In this document: positions 34,151 to 48,954 of the stretch, piece by piece
Position numbering within the stretch: position 1 is the first letter of the stretch
How the letters are laid out: every line of letters starts with the position of its first letter
From: Siphonodentalium dalli
Taxonomy: Eukaryota; Mollusca; Scaphopoda; Gadilida; Siphonodentaliidae
Assembly (NCBI GenBank): GCA_032622095.1
Contig: CP136068.1
Span: 164,631,465 to 164,695,464, forward strand
DNA length: 64,000 nucleotides
Direction: 5' to 3'
Made by a program: the position numbers and the translations under genes
The notes under the pieces: generated by a model
What the model was told of the DNA's origin: nothing
Seen by the model: only the letters and a program-made list of their open reading frames with translations
Databases searched by the model: none

Positions 34151-34746
34151 TTGCAAACTTTGAGGGCCCGTAACTCTTGCATTTCTTCTCGGATTACAAA
34201 AATCCTTTCCGGTATGGGTTTGTTTTCGTTCATGGAATCTACATACTTAAATAGATGAATGTCAATAAAAAAAAAAAATTGCGAAAATTTTGCCCCCACC
34301 CCAGTGTAAAAATATATGGCCAACCCTGTCAAATTTTCTTCTTCGGACTAAGCTGACAACGGTCAACACGACTACAAAAACCAAATATAGTTATCTGGAA
34401 TGATACGGGAGGACAACAGAGTACAATAAAATAGAGGTTTGCCAACTATGGGCGGTAACTCTTCAGGGAAAGCGCGGACACAAGTTTTTATGCCCGTGGG
34501 CAGTAGTGCATATCGAGATGTGCATACGGTCTAATTTTCGATGCTCTGCTTCTTATAATTTCCGAGATAATAAAATGACATTTTTTCAAATAAAGGGAGA
34601 TAACTCCTCGGTGAAAGCGCGGACAAAATCGTTATGGGCCATAGGCATAGAACTCATGTACCCCAACCTACTTACCAAGTTTTAGTGTCCTACTTCTTGT
34701 ACTTTTCGAGTAATAGTGATTACAAAAGTGTCAAGTATAATAATAA

Positions 34747-34747
<1 letters not shown>

Positions 34748-34790
<43 letters not shown>
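34748..34790 (+). repeat. (AAT)n microsatellite of monomer B (first copy)
   Basis: About 14 AAT units follow aagtataataataag. The tract is identical in length in every complete monomer of the array, since the period never changes, and array B terminates within this tract. Confidence 0.9.
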
Positions 34791-34794
<4 letters not shown>

Positions 34795-34970
34795 TGAAAA
34801 ATAATCGCAAAAGGGCCATAACTCCACCAAGAAACATTGGGCGGAAATCCGGATACCATTATATCTAGTAAACCTTCGATTCCTACATTCGCTAGAGATT
34901 TCGCGTTCCTACTGCAATCAGTTTCTGAGTATTTCGAAATAAACGGAAAACGACCTCAGTAGAAAAACAA

Positions 34971-35001
34971 TATACTTCCTTGGTTACACCATGGAAGTAT
35001 A
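34971..35001. other. Conserved hairpin of monomer B (first copy)
   Basis: It has the same stem and loop as in monomer A (tatacttccttggt / accatggaagtata), followed by ataatagg. It recurs every 1770 bp. Confidence 0.85.
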
Positions 35002-35440
35002 ATAATAGGCCAAATCATGAGCTCAATAAATCGCAGTTAAGGGACGGAAAATATGAAGTAGGATGATTATATCTTTCCCTTAACATGTGTGAGTTGATCT
35101 CAAGTGTTTGGAAGTGACCCCACCCCTGCCTCGAAATTGGGTGACGGGATTGGGAAATAGTCAAACCCGGCCCAAAATGCGAATTTTGAGAGCCCGTAAC
35201 TCCGTTATTTTCCAATGGATTTTAAAATTGTTTTGAGTATTGTGATCAGCTAGTTACATTGATTATTTTTTATAAATTTTGTCTCATTCAGAGACGAATA
35301 ACATTTTGTTTATTAGAAAGAATACGGGCCCACATTCAAAGTTTGAGGGCCCAAATCTCCGCCATTTTTTAACGGATTTACGATCTGTTTTCAGTTTTAT
35401 GATCAACGTATAAGGTAGATGTTATATACCAAGTTTCATA

Positions 35441-35960
35441 TGATTCGGAGACGAACTAAATTTTGGTACCTCGGACCACCCCTCCCCTGACCCACAACAC
35501 TGAACCGACACTTGCAAAATTTGGCACATCGCGTGCTCTCTTCAGACCGCGCGCGCTGCGATATCAGATGACATCCTAAGTTTGAGATCTTCGGAGGAGA
35601 TGAGGTCACAGGCACATGGGCCCAAATTTGCATTGTTTGAAGGACCGCAACTCCGTCATTTTTCAATGGATTTTCGAAATTGTTTCAGTTTCTAGATCGG
35701 TTGGCGGTGTAGATGTTACACTCCAAGTTTCATCTGATTCGGAGAAGAATAAAAAATTGGTACCCCGGACCGCCCCTCCCCTGATCCACAACACTTAACC
35801 GACACTGGCAAAATTTGGCACATCGCGTGCTCTCTTCGGACCGCACGCACTGGAATATCAGATGACATCCTAAGTTCGATATCTTCGGAGGAGATGTGAG
35901 CACAAGCACATGGGACCAAATTGCAAACTTTGAGGGCCCGTAACTCTTGCATTTCTTCTC
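35441..35960 (+). repeat. Internal 294-bp module duplication that defines monomer B
   Basis: The two copies start at 35441 and 35735. Each runs through ggaccrcccctcccctgayc, 'cgacact.gcaaaatttggca', 'atcgcgtgctctcttc', 'atcagatgacatcctaagtt' and 'atcttcggaggagatg'. They differ by roughly one base in ten, while copies in successive monomers look identical. The internal duplication is therefore older than the array amplification. Confidence 0.8.
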
Positions 35961-36516
35961 GGATTACAAAAATCCTTTCCGGTATGGGTTTGTTTTCGTT
36001 CATGGAATCTACATACTTAAATAGATGAATGTCAATAAAAAAAAAAAATTGCGAAAATTTTGCCCCCACCCCAGTGTAAAAATATATGGCCAACCCTGTC
36101 AAATTTTCTTCTTCGGACTAAGCTGACAACGGTCAACACGACTACAAAAACCAAATATAGTTATCTGGAATGATACGGGAGGACAACAGAGTACAATAAA
36201 ATAGAGGTTTGCCAACTATGGGCGGTAACTCTTCAGGGAAAGCGCGGACACAAGTTTTTATGCCCGTGGGCAGTAGTGCATATCGAGATGTGCATACGGT
36301 CTAATTTTCGATGCTCTGCTTCTTATAATTTCCGAGATAATAAAATGACATTTTTTCAAATAAAGGGAGATAACTCCTCGGTGAAAGCGCGGACAAAATC
36401 GTTATGGGCCATAGGCATAGAACTCATGTACCCCAACCTACTTACCAAGTTTTAGTGTCCTACTTCTTGTACTTTTCGAGTAATAGTGATTACAAAAGTG
36501 TCAAGTATAATAATAA

Positions 36517-36564
<48 letters not shown>

Positions 36565-38286
36565 TGAAAAATAATCGCAAAAGGGCCATAACTCCACCAA
36601 GAAACATTGGGCGGAAATCCGGATACCATTATATCTAGTAAACCTTCGATTCCTACATTCGCTAGAGATTTCGCGTTCCTACTGCAATCAGTTTCTGAGT
36701 ATTTCGAAATAAACGGAAAACGACCTCAGTAGAAAAACAATATACTTCCTTGGTTACACCATGGAAGTATAATAATAGGCCAAATCATGAGCTCAATAAA
36801 TCGCAGTTAAGGGACGGAAAATATGAAGTAGGATGATTATATCTTTCCCTTAACATGTGTGAGTTGATCTCAAGTGTTTGGAAGTGACCCCACCCCTGCC
36901 TCGAAATTGGGTGACGGGATTGGGAAATAGTCAAACCCGGCCCAAAATGCGAATTTTGAGAGCCCGTAACTCCGTTATTTTCCAATGGATTTTAAAATTG
37001 TTTTGAGTATTGTGATCAGCTAGTTACATTGATTATTTTTTATAAATTTTGTCTCATTCAGAGACGAATAACATTTTGTTTATTAGAAAGAATACGGGCC
37101 CACATTCAAAGTTTGAGGGCCCAAATCTCCGCCATTTTTTAACGGATTTACGATCTGTTTTCAGTTTTATGATCAACGTATAAGGTAGATGTTATATACC
37201 AAGTTTCATATGATTCGGAGACGAACTAAATTTTGGTACCTCGGACCACCCCTCCCCTGACCCACAACACTGAACCGACACTTGCAAAATTTGGCACATC
37301 GCGTGCTCTCTTCAGACCGCGCGCGCTGCGATATCAGATGACATCCTAAGTTTGAGATCTTCGGAGGAGATGAGGTCACAGGCACATGGGCCCAAATTTG
37401 CATTGTTTGAAGGACCGCAACTCCGTCATTTTTCAATGGATTTTCGAAATTGTTTCAGTTTCTAGATCGGTTGGCGGTGTAGATGTTACACTCCAAGTTT
37501 CATCTGATTCGGAGAAGAATAAAAAATTGGTACCCCGGACCGCCCCTCCCCTGATCCACAACACTTAACCGACACTGGCAAAATTTGGCACATCGCGTGC
37601 TCTCTTCGGACCGCACGCACTGGAATATCAGATGACATCCTAAGTTCGATATCTTCGGAGGAGATGTGAGCACAAGCACATGGGACCAAATTGCAAACTT
37701 TGAGGGCCCGTAACTCTTGCATTTCTTCTCGGATTACAAAAATCCTTTCCGGTATGGGTTTGTTTTCGTTCATGGAATCTACATACTTAAATAGATGAAT
37801 GTCAATAAAAAAAAAAAATTGCGAAAATTTTGCCCCCACCCCAGTGTAAAAATATATGGCCAACCCTGTCAAATTTTCTTCTTCGGACTAAGCTGACAAC
37901 GGTCAACACGACTACAAAAACCAAATATAGTTATCTGGAATGATACGGGAGGACAACAGAGTACAATAAAATAGAGGTTTGCCAACTATGGGCGGTAACT
38001 CTTCAGGGAAAGCGCGGACACAAGTTTTTATGCCCGTGGGCAGTAGTGCATATCGAGATGTGCATACGGTCTAATTTTCGATGCTCTGCTTCTTATAATT
38101 TCCGAGATAATAAAATGACATTTTTTCAAATAAAGGGAGATAACTCCTCGGTGAAAGCGCGGACAAAATCGTTATGGGCCATAGGCATAGAACTCATGTA
38201 CCCCAACCTACTTACCAAGTTTTAGTGTCCTACTTCTTGTACTTTTCGAGTAATAGTGATTACAAAAGTGTCAAGTATAATAATAA

Positions 38287-38334
<48 letters not shown>

Positions 38335-40056
38335 TGAAAAATAATCGCAAAAGGGCCATAACTCCACCAAGAAACATTGGGCGGAAATCCGGATACCATT
38401 ATATCTAGTAAACCTTCGATTCCTACATTCGCTAGAGATTTCGCGTTCCTACTGCAATCAGTTTCTGAGTATTTCGAAATAAACGGAAAACGACCTCAGT
38501 AGAAAAACAATATACTTCCTTGGTTACACCATGGAAGTATAATAATAGGCCAAATCATGAGCTCAATAAATCGCAGTTAAGGGACGGAAAATATGAAGTA
38601 GGATGATTATATCTTTCCCTTAACATGTGTGAGTTGATCTCAAGTGTTTGGAAGTGACCCCACCCCTGCCTCGAAATTGGGTGACGGGATTGGGAAATAG
38701 TCAAACCCGGCCCAAAATGCGAATTTTGAGAGCCCGTAACTCCGTTATTTTCCAATGGATTTTAAAATTGTTTTGAGTATTGTGATCAGCTAGTTACATT
38801 GATTATTTTTTATAAATTTTGTCTCATTCAGAGACGAATAACATTTTGTTTATTAGAAAGAATACGGGCCCACATTCAAAGTTTGAGGGCCCAAATCTCC
38901 GCCATTTTTTAACGGATTTACGATCTGTTTTCAGTTTTATGATCAACGTATAAGGTAGATGTTATATACCAAGTTTCATATGATTCGGAGACGAACTAAA
39001 TTTTGGTACCTCGGACCACCCCTCCCCTGACCCACAACACTGAACCGACACTTGCAAAATTTGGCACATCGCGTGCTCTCTTCAGACCGCGCGCGCTGCG
39101 ATATCAGATGACATCCTAAGTTTGAGATCTTCGGAGGAGATGAGGTCACAGGCACATGGGCCCAAATTTGCATTGTTTGAAGGACCGCAACTCCGTCATT
39201 TTTCAATGGATTTTCGAAATTGTTTCAGTTTCTAGATCGGTTGGCGGTGTAGATGTTACACTCCAAGTTTCATCTGATTCGGAGAAGAATAAAAAATTGG
39301 TACCCCGGACCGCCCCTCCCCTGATCCACAACACTTAACCGACACTGGCAAAATTTGGCACATCGCGTGCTCTCTTCGGACCGCACGCACTGGAATATCA
39401 GATGACATCCTAAGTTCGATATCTTCGGAGGAGATGTGAGCACAAGCACATGGGACCAAATTGCAAACTTTGAGGGCCCGTAACTCTTGCATTTCTTCTC
39501 GGATTACAAAAATCCTTTCCGGTATGGGTTTGTTTTCGTTCATGGAATCTACATACTTAAATAGATGAATGTCAATAAAAAAAAAAAATTGCGAAAATTT
39601 TGCCCCCACCCCAGTGTAAAAATATATGGCCAACCCTGTCAAATTTTCTTCTTCGGACTAAGCTGACAACGGTCAACACGACTACAAAAACCAAATATAG
39701 TTATCTGGAATGATACGGGAGGACAACAGAGTACAATAAAATAGAGGTTTGCCAACTATGGGCGGTAACTCTTCAGGGAAAGCGCGGACACAAGTTTTTA
39801 TGCCCGTGGGCAGTAGTGCATATCGAGATGTGCATACGGTCTAATTTTCGATGCTCTGCTTCTTATAATTTCCGAGATAATAAAATGACATTTTTTCAAA
39901 TAAAGGGAGATAACTCCTCGGTGAAAGCGCGGACAAAATCGTTATGGGCCATAGGCATAGAACTCATGTACCCCAACCTACTTACCAAGTTTTAGTGTCC
40001 TACTTCTTGTACTTTTCGAGTAATAGTGATTACAAAAGTGTCAAGTATAATAATAA

Positions 40057-40104
<48 letters not shown>

Positions 40105-41826
40105 TGAAAAATAATCGCAAAAGGGCCATAACTCCACCAAGAAACATTGGGCGGAAATCCGGATACCATTATATCTAGTAAACCTTCGATTCCTACATTC
40201 GCTAGAGATTTCGCGTTCCTACTGCAATCAGTTTCTGAGTATTTCGAAATAAACGGAAAACGACCTCAGTAGAAAAACAATATACTTCCTTGGTTACACC
40301 ATGGAAGTATAATAATAGGCCAAATCATGAGCTCAATAAATCGCAGTTAAGGGACGGAAAATATGAAGTAGGATGATTATATCTTTCCCTTAACATGTGT
40401 GAGTTGATCTCAAGTGTTTGGAAGTGACCCCACCCCTGCCTCGAAATTGGGTGACGGGATTGGGAAATAGTCAAACCCGGCCCAAAATGCGAATTTTGAG
40501 AGCCCGTAACTCCGTTATTTTCCAATGGATTTTAAAATTGTTTTGAGTATTGTGATCAGCTAGTTACATTGATTATTTTTTATAAATTTTGTCTCATTCA
40601 GAGACGAATAACATTTTGTTTATTAGAAAGAATACGGGCCCACATTCAAAGTTTGAGGGCCCAAATCTCCGCCATTTTTTAACGGATTTACGATCTGTTT
40701 TCAGTTTTATGATCAACGTATAAGGTAGATGTTATATACCAAGTTTCATATGATTCGGAGACGAACTAAATTTTGGTACCTCGGACCACCCCTCCCCTGA
40801 CCCACAACACTGAACCGACACTTGCAAAATTTGGCACATCGCGTGCTCTCTTCAGACCGCGCGCGCTGCGATATCAGATGACATCCTAAGTTTGAGATCT
40901 TCGGAGGAGATGAGGTCACAGGCACATGGGCCCAAATTTGCATTGTTTGAAGGACCGCAACTCCGTCATTTTTCAATGGATTTTCGAAATTGTTTCAGTT
41001 TCTAGATCGGTTGGCGGTGTAGATGTTACACTCCAAGTTTCATCTGATTCGGAGAAGAATAAAAAATTGGTACCCCGGACCGCCCCTCCCCTGATCCACA
41101 ACACTTAACCGACACTGGCAAAATTTGGCACATCGCGTGCTCTCTTCGGACCGCACGCACTGGAATATCAGATGACATCCTAAGTTCGATATCTTCGGAG
41201 GAGATGTGAGCACAAGCACATGGGACCAAATTGCAAACTTTGAGGGCCCGTAACTCTTGCATTTCTTCTCGGATTACAAAAATCCTTTCCGGTATGGGTT
41301 TGTTTTCGTTCATGGAATCTACATACTTAAATAGATGAATGTCAATAAAAAAAAAAAATTGCGAAAATTTTGCCCCCACCCCAGTGTAAAAATATATGGC
41401 CAACCCTGTCAAATTTTCTTCTTCGGACTAAGCTGACAACGGTCAACACGACTACAAAAACCAAATATAGTTATCTGGAATGATACGGGAGGACAACAGA
41501 GTACAATAAAATAGAGGTTTGCCAACTATGGGCGGTAACTCTTCAGGGAAAGCGCGGACACAAGTTTTTATGCCCGTGGGCAGTAGTGCATATCGAGATG
41601 TGCATACGGTCTAATTTTCGATGCTCTGCTTCTTATAATTTCCGAGATAATAAAATGACATTTTTTCAAATAAAGGGAGATAACTCCTCGGTGAAAGCGC
41701 GGACAAAATCGTTATGGGCCATAGGCATAGAACTCATGTACCCCAACCTACTTACCAAGTTTTAGTGTCCTACTTCTTGTACTTTTCGAGTAATAGTGAT
41801 TACAAAAGTGTCAAGTATAATAATAA

Positions 41827-41874
<48 letters not shown>

Positions 41875-43596
41875 TGAAAAATAATCGCAAAAGGGCCATA
41901 ACTCCACCAAGAAACATTGGGCGGAAATCCGGATACCATTATATCTAGTAAACCTTCGATTCCTACATTCGCTAGAGATTTCGCGTTCCTACTGCAATCA
42001 GTTTCTGAGTATTTCGAAATAAACGGAAAACGACCTCAGTAGAAAAACAATATACTTCCTTGGTTACACCATGGAAGTATAATAATAGGCCAAATCATGA
42101 GCTCAATAAATCGCAGTTAAGGGACGGAAAATATGAAGTAGGATGATTATATCTTTCCCTTAACATGTGTGAGTTGATCTCAAGTGTTTGGAAGTGACCC
42201 CACCCCTGCCTCGAAATTGGGTGACGGGATTGGGAAATAGTCAAACCCGGCCCAAAATGCGAATTTTGAGAGCCCGTAACTCCGTTATTTTCCAATGGAT
42301 TTTAAAATTGTTTTGAGTATTGTGATCAGCTAGTTACATTGATTATTTTTTATAAATTTTGTCTCATTCAGAGACGAATAACATTTTGTTTATTAGAAAG
42401 AATACGGGCCCACATTCAAAGTTTGAGGGCCCAAATCTCCGCCATTTTTTAACGGATTTACGATCTGTTTTCAGTTTTATGATCAACGTATAAGGTAGAT
42501 GTTATATACCAAGTTTCATATGATTCGGAGACGAACTAAATTTTGGTACCTCGGACCACCCCTCCCCTGACCCACAACACTGAACCGACACTTGCAAAAT
42601 TTGGCACATCGCGTGCTCTCTTCAGACCGCGCGCGCTGCGATATCAGATGACATCCTAAGTTTGAGATCTTCGGAGGAGATGAGGTCACAGGCACATGGG
42701 CCCAAATTTGCATTGTTTGAAGGACCGCAACTCCGTCATTTTTCAATGGATTTTCGAAATTGTTTCAGTTTCTAGATCGGTTGGCGGTGTAGATGTTACA
42801 CTCCAAGTTTCATCTGATTCGGAGAAGAATAAAAAATTGGTACCCCGGACCGCCCCTCCCCTGATCCACAACACTTAACCGACACTGGCAAAATTTGGCA
42901 CATCGCGTGCTCTCTTCGGACCGCACGCACTGGAATATCAGATGACATCCTAAGTTCGATATCTTCGGAGGAGATGTGAGCACAAGCACATGGGACCAAA
43001 TTGCAAACTTTGAGGGCCCGTAACTCTTGCATTTCTTCTCGGATTACAAAAATCCTTTCCGGTATGGGTTTGTTTTCGTTCATGGAATCTACATACTTAA
43101 ATAGATGAATGTCAATAAAAAAAAAAAATTGCGAAAATTTTGCCCCCACCCCAGTGTAAAAATATATGGCCAACCCTGTCAAATTTTCTTCTTCGGACTA
43201 AGCTGACAACGGTCAACACGACTACAAAAACCAAATATAGTTATCTGGAATGATACGGGAGGACAACAGAGTACAATAAAATAGAGGTTTGCCAACTATG
43301 GGCGGTAACTCTTCAGGGAAAGCGCGGACACAAGTTTTTATGCCCGTGGGCAGTAGTGCATATCGAGATGTGCATACGGTCTAATTTTCGATGCTCTGCT
43401 TCTTATAATTTCCGAGATAATAAAATGACATTTTTTCAAATAAAGGGAGATAACTCCTCGGTGAAAGCGCGGACAAAATCGTTATGGGCCATAGGCATAG
43501 AACTCATGTACCCCAACCTACTTACCAAGTTTTAGTGTCCTACTTCTTGTACTTTTCGAGTAATAGTGATTACAAAAGTGTCAAGTATAATAATAA

Positions 43597-43644
<48 letters not shown>

Positions 43645-45366
43645 TGAAAAATAATCGCAAAAGGGCCATAACTCCACCAAGAAACATTGGGCGGAAATCC
43701 GGATACCATTATATCTAGTAAACCTTCGATTCCTACATTCGCTAGAGATTTCGCGTTCCTACTGCAATCAGTTTCTGAGTATTTCGAAATAAACGGAAAA
43801 CGACCTCAGTAGAAAAACAATATACTTCCTTGGTTACACCATGGAAGTATAATAATAGGCCAAATCATGAGCTCAATAAATCGCAGTTAAGGGACGGAAA
43901 ATATGAAGTAGGATGATTATATCTTTCCCTTAACATGTGTGAGTTGATCTCAAGTGTTTGGAAGTGACCCCACCCCTGCCTCGAAATTGGGTGACGGGAT
44001 TGGGAAATAGTCAAACCCGGCCCAAAATGCGAATTTTGAGAGCCCGTAACTCCGTTATTTTCCAATGGATTTTAAAATTGTTTTGAGTATTGTGATCAGC
44101 TAGTTACATTGATTATTTTTTATAAATTTTGTCTCATTCAGAGACGAATAACATTTTGTTTATTAGAAAGAATACGGGCCCACATTCAAAGTTTGAGGGC
44201 CCAAATCTCCGCCATTTTTTAACGGATTTACGATCTGTTTTCAGTTTTATGATCAACGTATAAGGTAGATGTTATATACCAAGTTTCATATGATTCGGAG
44301 ACGAACTAAATTTTGGTACCTCGGACCACCCCTCCCCTGACCCACAACACTGAACCGACACTTGCAAAATTTGGCACATCGCGTGCTCTCTTCAGACCGC
44401 GCGCGCTGCGATATCAGATGACATCCTAAGTTTGAGATCTTCGGAGGAGATGAGGTCACAGGCACATGGGCCCAAATTTGCATTGTTTGAAGGACCGCAA
44501 CTCCGTCATTTTTCAATGGATTTTCGAAATTGTTTCAGTTTCTAGATCGGTTGGCGGTGTAGATGTTACACTCCAAGTTTCATCTGATTCGGAGAAGAAT
44601 AAAAAATTGGTACCCCGGACCGCCCCTCCCCTGATCCACAACACTTAACCGACACTGGCAAAATTTGGCACATCGCGTGCTCTCTTCGGACCGCACGCAC
44701 TGGAATATCAGATGACATCCTAAGTTCGATATCTTCGGAGGAGATGTGAGCACAAGCACATGGGACCAAATTGCAAACTTTGAGGGCCCGTAACTCTTGC
44801 ATTTCTTCTCGGATTACAAAAATCCTTTCCGGTATGGGTTTGTTTTCGTTCATGGAATCTACATACTTAAATAGATGAATGTCAATAAAAAAAAAAAATT
44901 GCGAAAATTTTGCCCCCACCCCAGTGTAAAAATATATGGCCAACCCTGTCAAATTTTCTTCTTCGGACTAAGCTGACAACGGTCAACACGACTACAAAAA
45001 CCAAATATAGTTATCTGGAATGATACGGGAGGACAACAGAGTACAATAAAATAGAGGTTTGCCAACTATGGGCGGTAACTCTTCAGGGAAAGCGCGGACA
45101 CAAGTTTTTATGCCCGTGGGCAGTAGTGCATATCGAGATGTGCATACGGTCTAATTTTCGATGCTCTGCTTCTTATAATTTCCGAGATAATAAAATGACA
45201 TTTTTTCAAATAAAGGGAGATAACTCCTCGGTGAAAGCGCGGACAAAATCGTTATGGGCCATAGGCATAGAACTCATGTACCCCAACCTACTTACCAAGT
45301 TTTAGTGTCCTACTTCTTGTACTTTTCGAGTAATAGTGATTACAAAAGTGTCAAGTATAATAATAA

Positions 45367-45414
<48 letters not shown>

Positions 45415-47136
45415 TGAAAAATAATCGCAAAAGGGCCATAACTCCACCAAGAAACATTGGGCGGAAATCCGGATACCATTATATCTAGTAAACCTTCGAT
45501 TCCTACATTCGCTAGAGATTTCGCGTTCCTACTGCAATCAGTTTCTGAGTATTTCGAAATAAACGGAAAACGACCTCAGTAGAAAAACAATATACTTCCT
45601 TGGTTACACCATGGAAGTATAATAATAGGCCAAATCATGAGCTCAATAAATCGCAGTTAAGGGACGGAAAATATGAAGTAGGATGATTATATCTTTCCCT
45701 TAACATGTGTGAGTTGATCTCAAGTGTTTGGAAGTGACCCCACCCCTGCCTCGAAATTGGGTGACGGGATTGGGAAATAGTCAAACCCGGCCCAAAATGC
45801 GAATTTTGAGAGCCCGTAACTCCGTTATTTTCCAATGGATTTTAAAATTGTTTTGAGTATTGTGATCAGCTAGTTACATTGATTATTTTTTATAAATTTT
45901 GTCTCATTCAGAGACGAATAACATTTTGTTTATTAGAAAGAATACGGGCCCACATTCAAAGTTTGAGGGCCCAAATCTCCGCCATTTTTTAACGGATTTA
46001 CGATCTGTTTTCAGTTTTATGATCAACGTATAAGGTAGATGTTATATACCAAGTTTCATATGATTCGGAGACGAACTAAATTTTGGTACCTCGGACCACC
46101 CCTCCCCTGACCCACAACACTGAACCGACACTTGCAAAATTTGGCACATCGCGTGCTCTCTTCAGACCGCGCGCGCTGCGATATCAGATGACATCCTAAG
46201 TTTGAGATCTTCGGAGGAGATGAGGTCACAGGCACATGGGCCCAAATTTGCATTGTTTGAAGGACCGCAACTCCGTCATTTTTCAATGGATTTTCGAAAT
46301 TGTTTCAGTTTCTAGATCGGTTGGCGGTGTAGATGTTACACTCCAAGTTTCATCTGATTCGGAGAAGAATAAAAAATTGGTACCCCGGACCGCCCCTCCC
46401 CTGATCCACAACACTTAACCGACACTGGCAAAATTTGGCACATCGCGTGCTCTCTTCGGACCGCACGCACTGGAATATCAGATGACATCCTAAGTTCGAT
46501 ATCTTCGGAGGAGATGTGAGCACAAGCACATGGGACCAAATTGCAAACTTTGAGGGCCCGTAACTCTTGCATTTCTTCTCGGATTACAAAAATCCTTTCC
46601 GGTATGGGTTTGTTTTCGTTCATGGAATCTACATACTTAAATAGATGAATGTCAATAAAAAAAAAAAATTGCGAAAATTTTGCCCCCACCCCAGTGTAAA
46701 AATATATGGCCAACCCTGTCAAATTTTCTTCTTCGGACTAAGCTGACAACGGTCAACACGACTACAAAAACCAAATATAGTTATCTGGAATGATACGGGA
46801 GGACAACAGAGTACAATAAAATAGAGGTTTGCCAACTATGGGCGGTAACTCTTCAGGGAAAGCGCGGACACAAGTTTTTATGCCCGTGGGCAGTAGTGCA
46901 TATCGAGATGTGCATACGGTCTAATTTTCGATGCTCTGCTTCTTATAATTTCCGAGATAATAAAATGACATTTTTTCAAATAAAGGGAGATAACTCCTCG
47001 GTGAAAGCGCGGACAAAATCGTTATGGGCCATAGGCATAGAACTCATGTACCCCAACCTACTTACCAAGTTTTAGTGTCCTACTTCTTGTACTTTTCGAG
47101 TAATAGTGATTACAAAAGTGTCAAGTATAATAATAA

Positions 47137-47184
<48 letters not shown>

Positions 47185-48906
47185 TGAAAAATAATCGCAA
47201 AAGGGCCATAACTCCACCAAGAAACATTGGGCGGAAATCCGGATACCATTATATCTAGTAAACCTTCGATTCCTACATTCGCTAGAGATTTCGCGTTCCT
47301 ACTGCAATCAGTTTCTGAGTATTTCGAAATAAACGGAAAACGACCTCAGTAGAAAAACAATATACTTCCTTGGTTACACCATGGAAGTATAATAATAGGC
47401 CAAATCATGAGCTCAATAAATCGCAGTTAAGGGACGGAAAATATGAAGTAGGATGATTATATCTTTCCCTTAACATGTGTGAGTTGATCTCAAGTGTTTG
47501 GAAGTGACCCCACCCCTGCCTCGAAATTGGGTGACGGGATTGGGAAATAGTCAAACCCGGCCCAAAATGCGAATTTTGAGAGCCCGTAACTCCGTTATTT
47601 TCCAATGGATTTTAAAATTGTTTTGAGTATTGTGATCAGCTAGTTACATTGATTATTTTTTATAAATTTTGTCTCATTCAGAGACGAATAACATTTTGTT
47701 TATTAGAAAGAATACGGGCCCACATTCAAAGTTTGAGGGCCCAAATCTCCGCCATTTTTTAACGGATTTACGATCTGTTTTCAGTTTTATGATCAACGTA
47801 TAAGGTAGATGTTATATACCAAGTTTCATATGATTCGGAGACGAACTAAATTTTGGTACCTCGGACCACCCCTCCCCTGACCCACAACACTGAACCGACA
47901 CTTGCAAAATTTGGCACATCGCGTGCTCTCTTCAGACCGCGCGCGCTGCGATATCAGATGACATCCTAAGTTTGAGATCTTCGGAGGAGATGAGGTCACA
48001 GGCACATGGGCCCAAATTTGCATTGTTTGAAGGACCGCAACTCCGTCATTTTTCAATGGATTTTCGAAATTGTTTCAGTTTCTAGATCGGTTGGCGGTGT
48101 AGATGTTACACTCCAAGTTTCATCTGATTCGGAGAAGAATAAAAAATTGGTACCCCGGACCGCCCCTCCCCTGATCCACAACACTTAACCGACACTGGCA
48201 AAATTTGGCACATCGCGTGCTCTCTTCGGACCGCACGCACTGGAATATCAGATGACATCCTAAGTTCGATATCTTCGGAGGAGATGTGAGCACAAGCACA
48301 TGGGACCAAATTGCAAACTTTGAGGGCCCGTAACTCTTGCATTTCTTCTCGGATTACAAAAATCCTTTCCGGTATGGGTTTGTTTTCGTTCATGGAATCT
48401 ACATACTTAAATAGATGAATGTCAATAAAAAAAAAAAATTGCGAAAATTTTGCCCCCACCCCAGTGTAAAAATATATGGCCAACCCTGTCAAATTTTCTT
48501 CTTCGGACTAAGCTGACAACGGTCAACACGACTACAAAAACCAAATATAGTTATCTGGAATGATACGGGAGGACAACAGAGTACAATAAAATAGAGGTTT
48601 GCCAACTATGGGCGGTAACTCTTCAGGGAAAGCGCGGACACAAGTTTTTATGCCCGTGGGCAGTAGTGCATATCGAGATGTGCATACGGTCTAATTTTCG
48701 ATGCTCTGCTTCTTATAATTTCCGAGATAATAAAATGACATTTTTTCAAATAAAGGGAGATAACTCCTCGGTGAAAGCGCGGACAAAATCGTTATGGGCC
48801 ATAGGCATAGAACTCATGTACCCCAACCTACTTACCAAGTTTTAGTGTCCTACTTCTTGTACTTTTCGAGTAATAGTGATTACAAAAGTGTCAAGTATAA
48901 TAATAA

Positions 48907-48954
<48 letters not shown>

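Noticed and set aside
35716-36102. A 128-codon minus-strand open frame repeated 14 times in array B, with relatives in array A
   Set aside because: It recurs only because the monomer recurs. The equivalent A frames are shorter or shifted, the sequence has no recognisable domain, and the frame crosses the module duplication. It is more likely a chance frame than a gene family.
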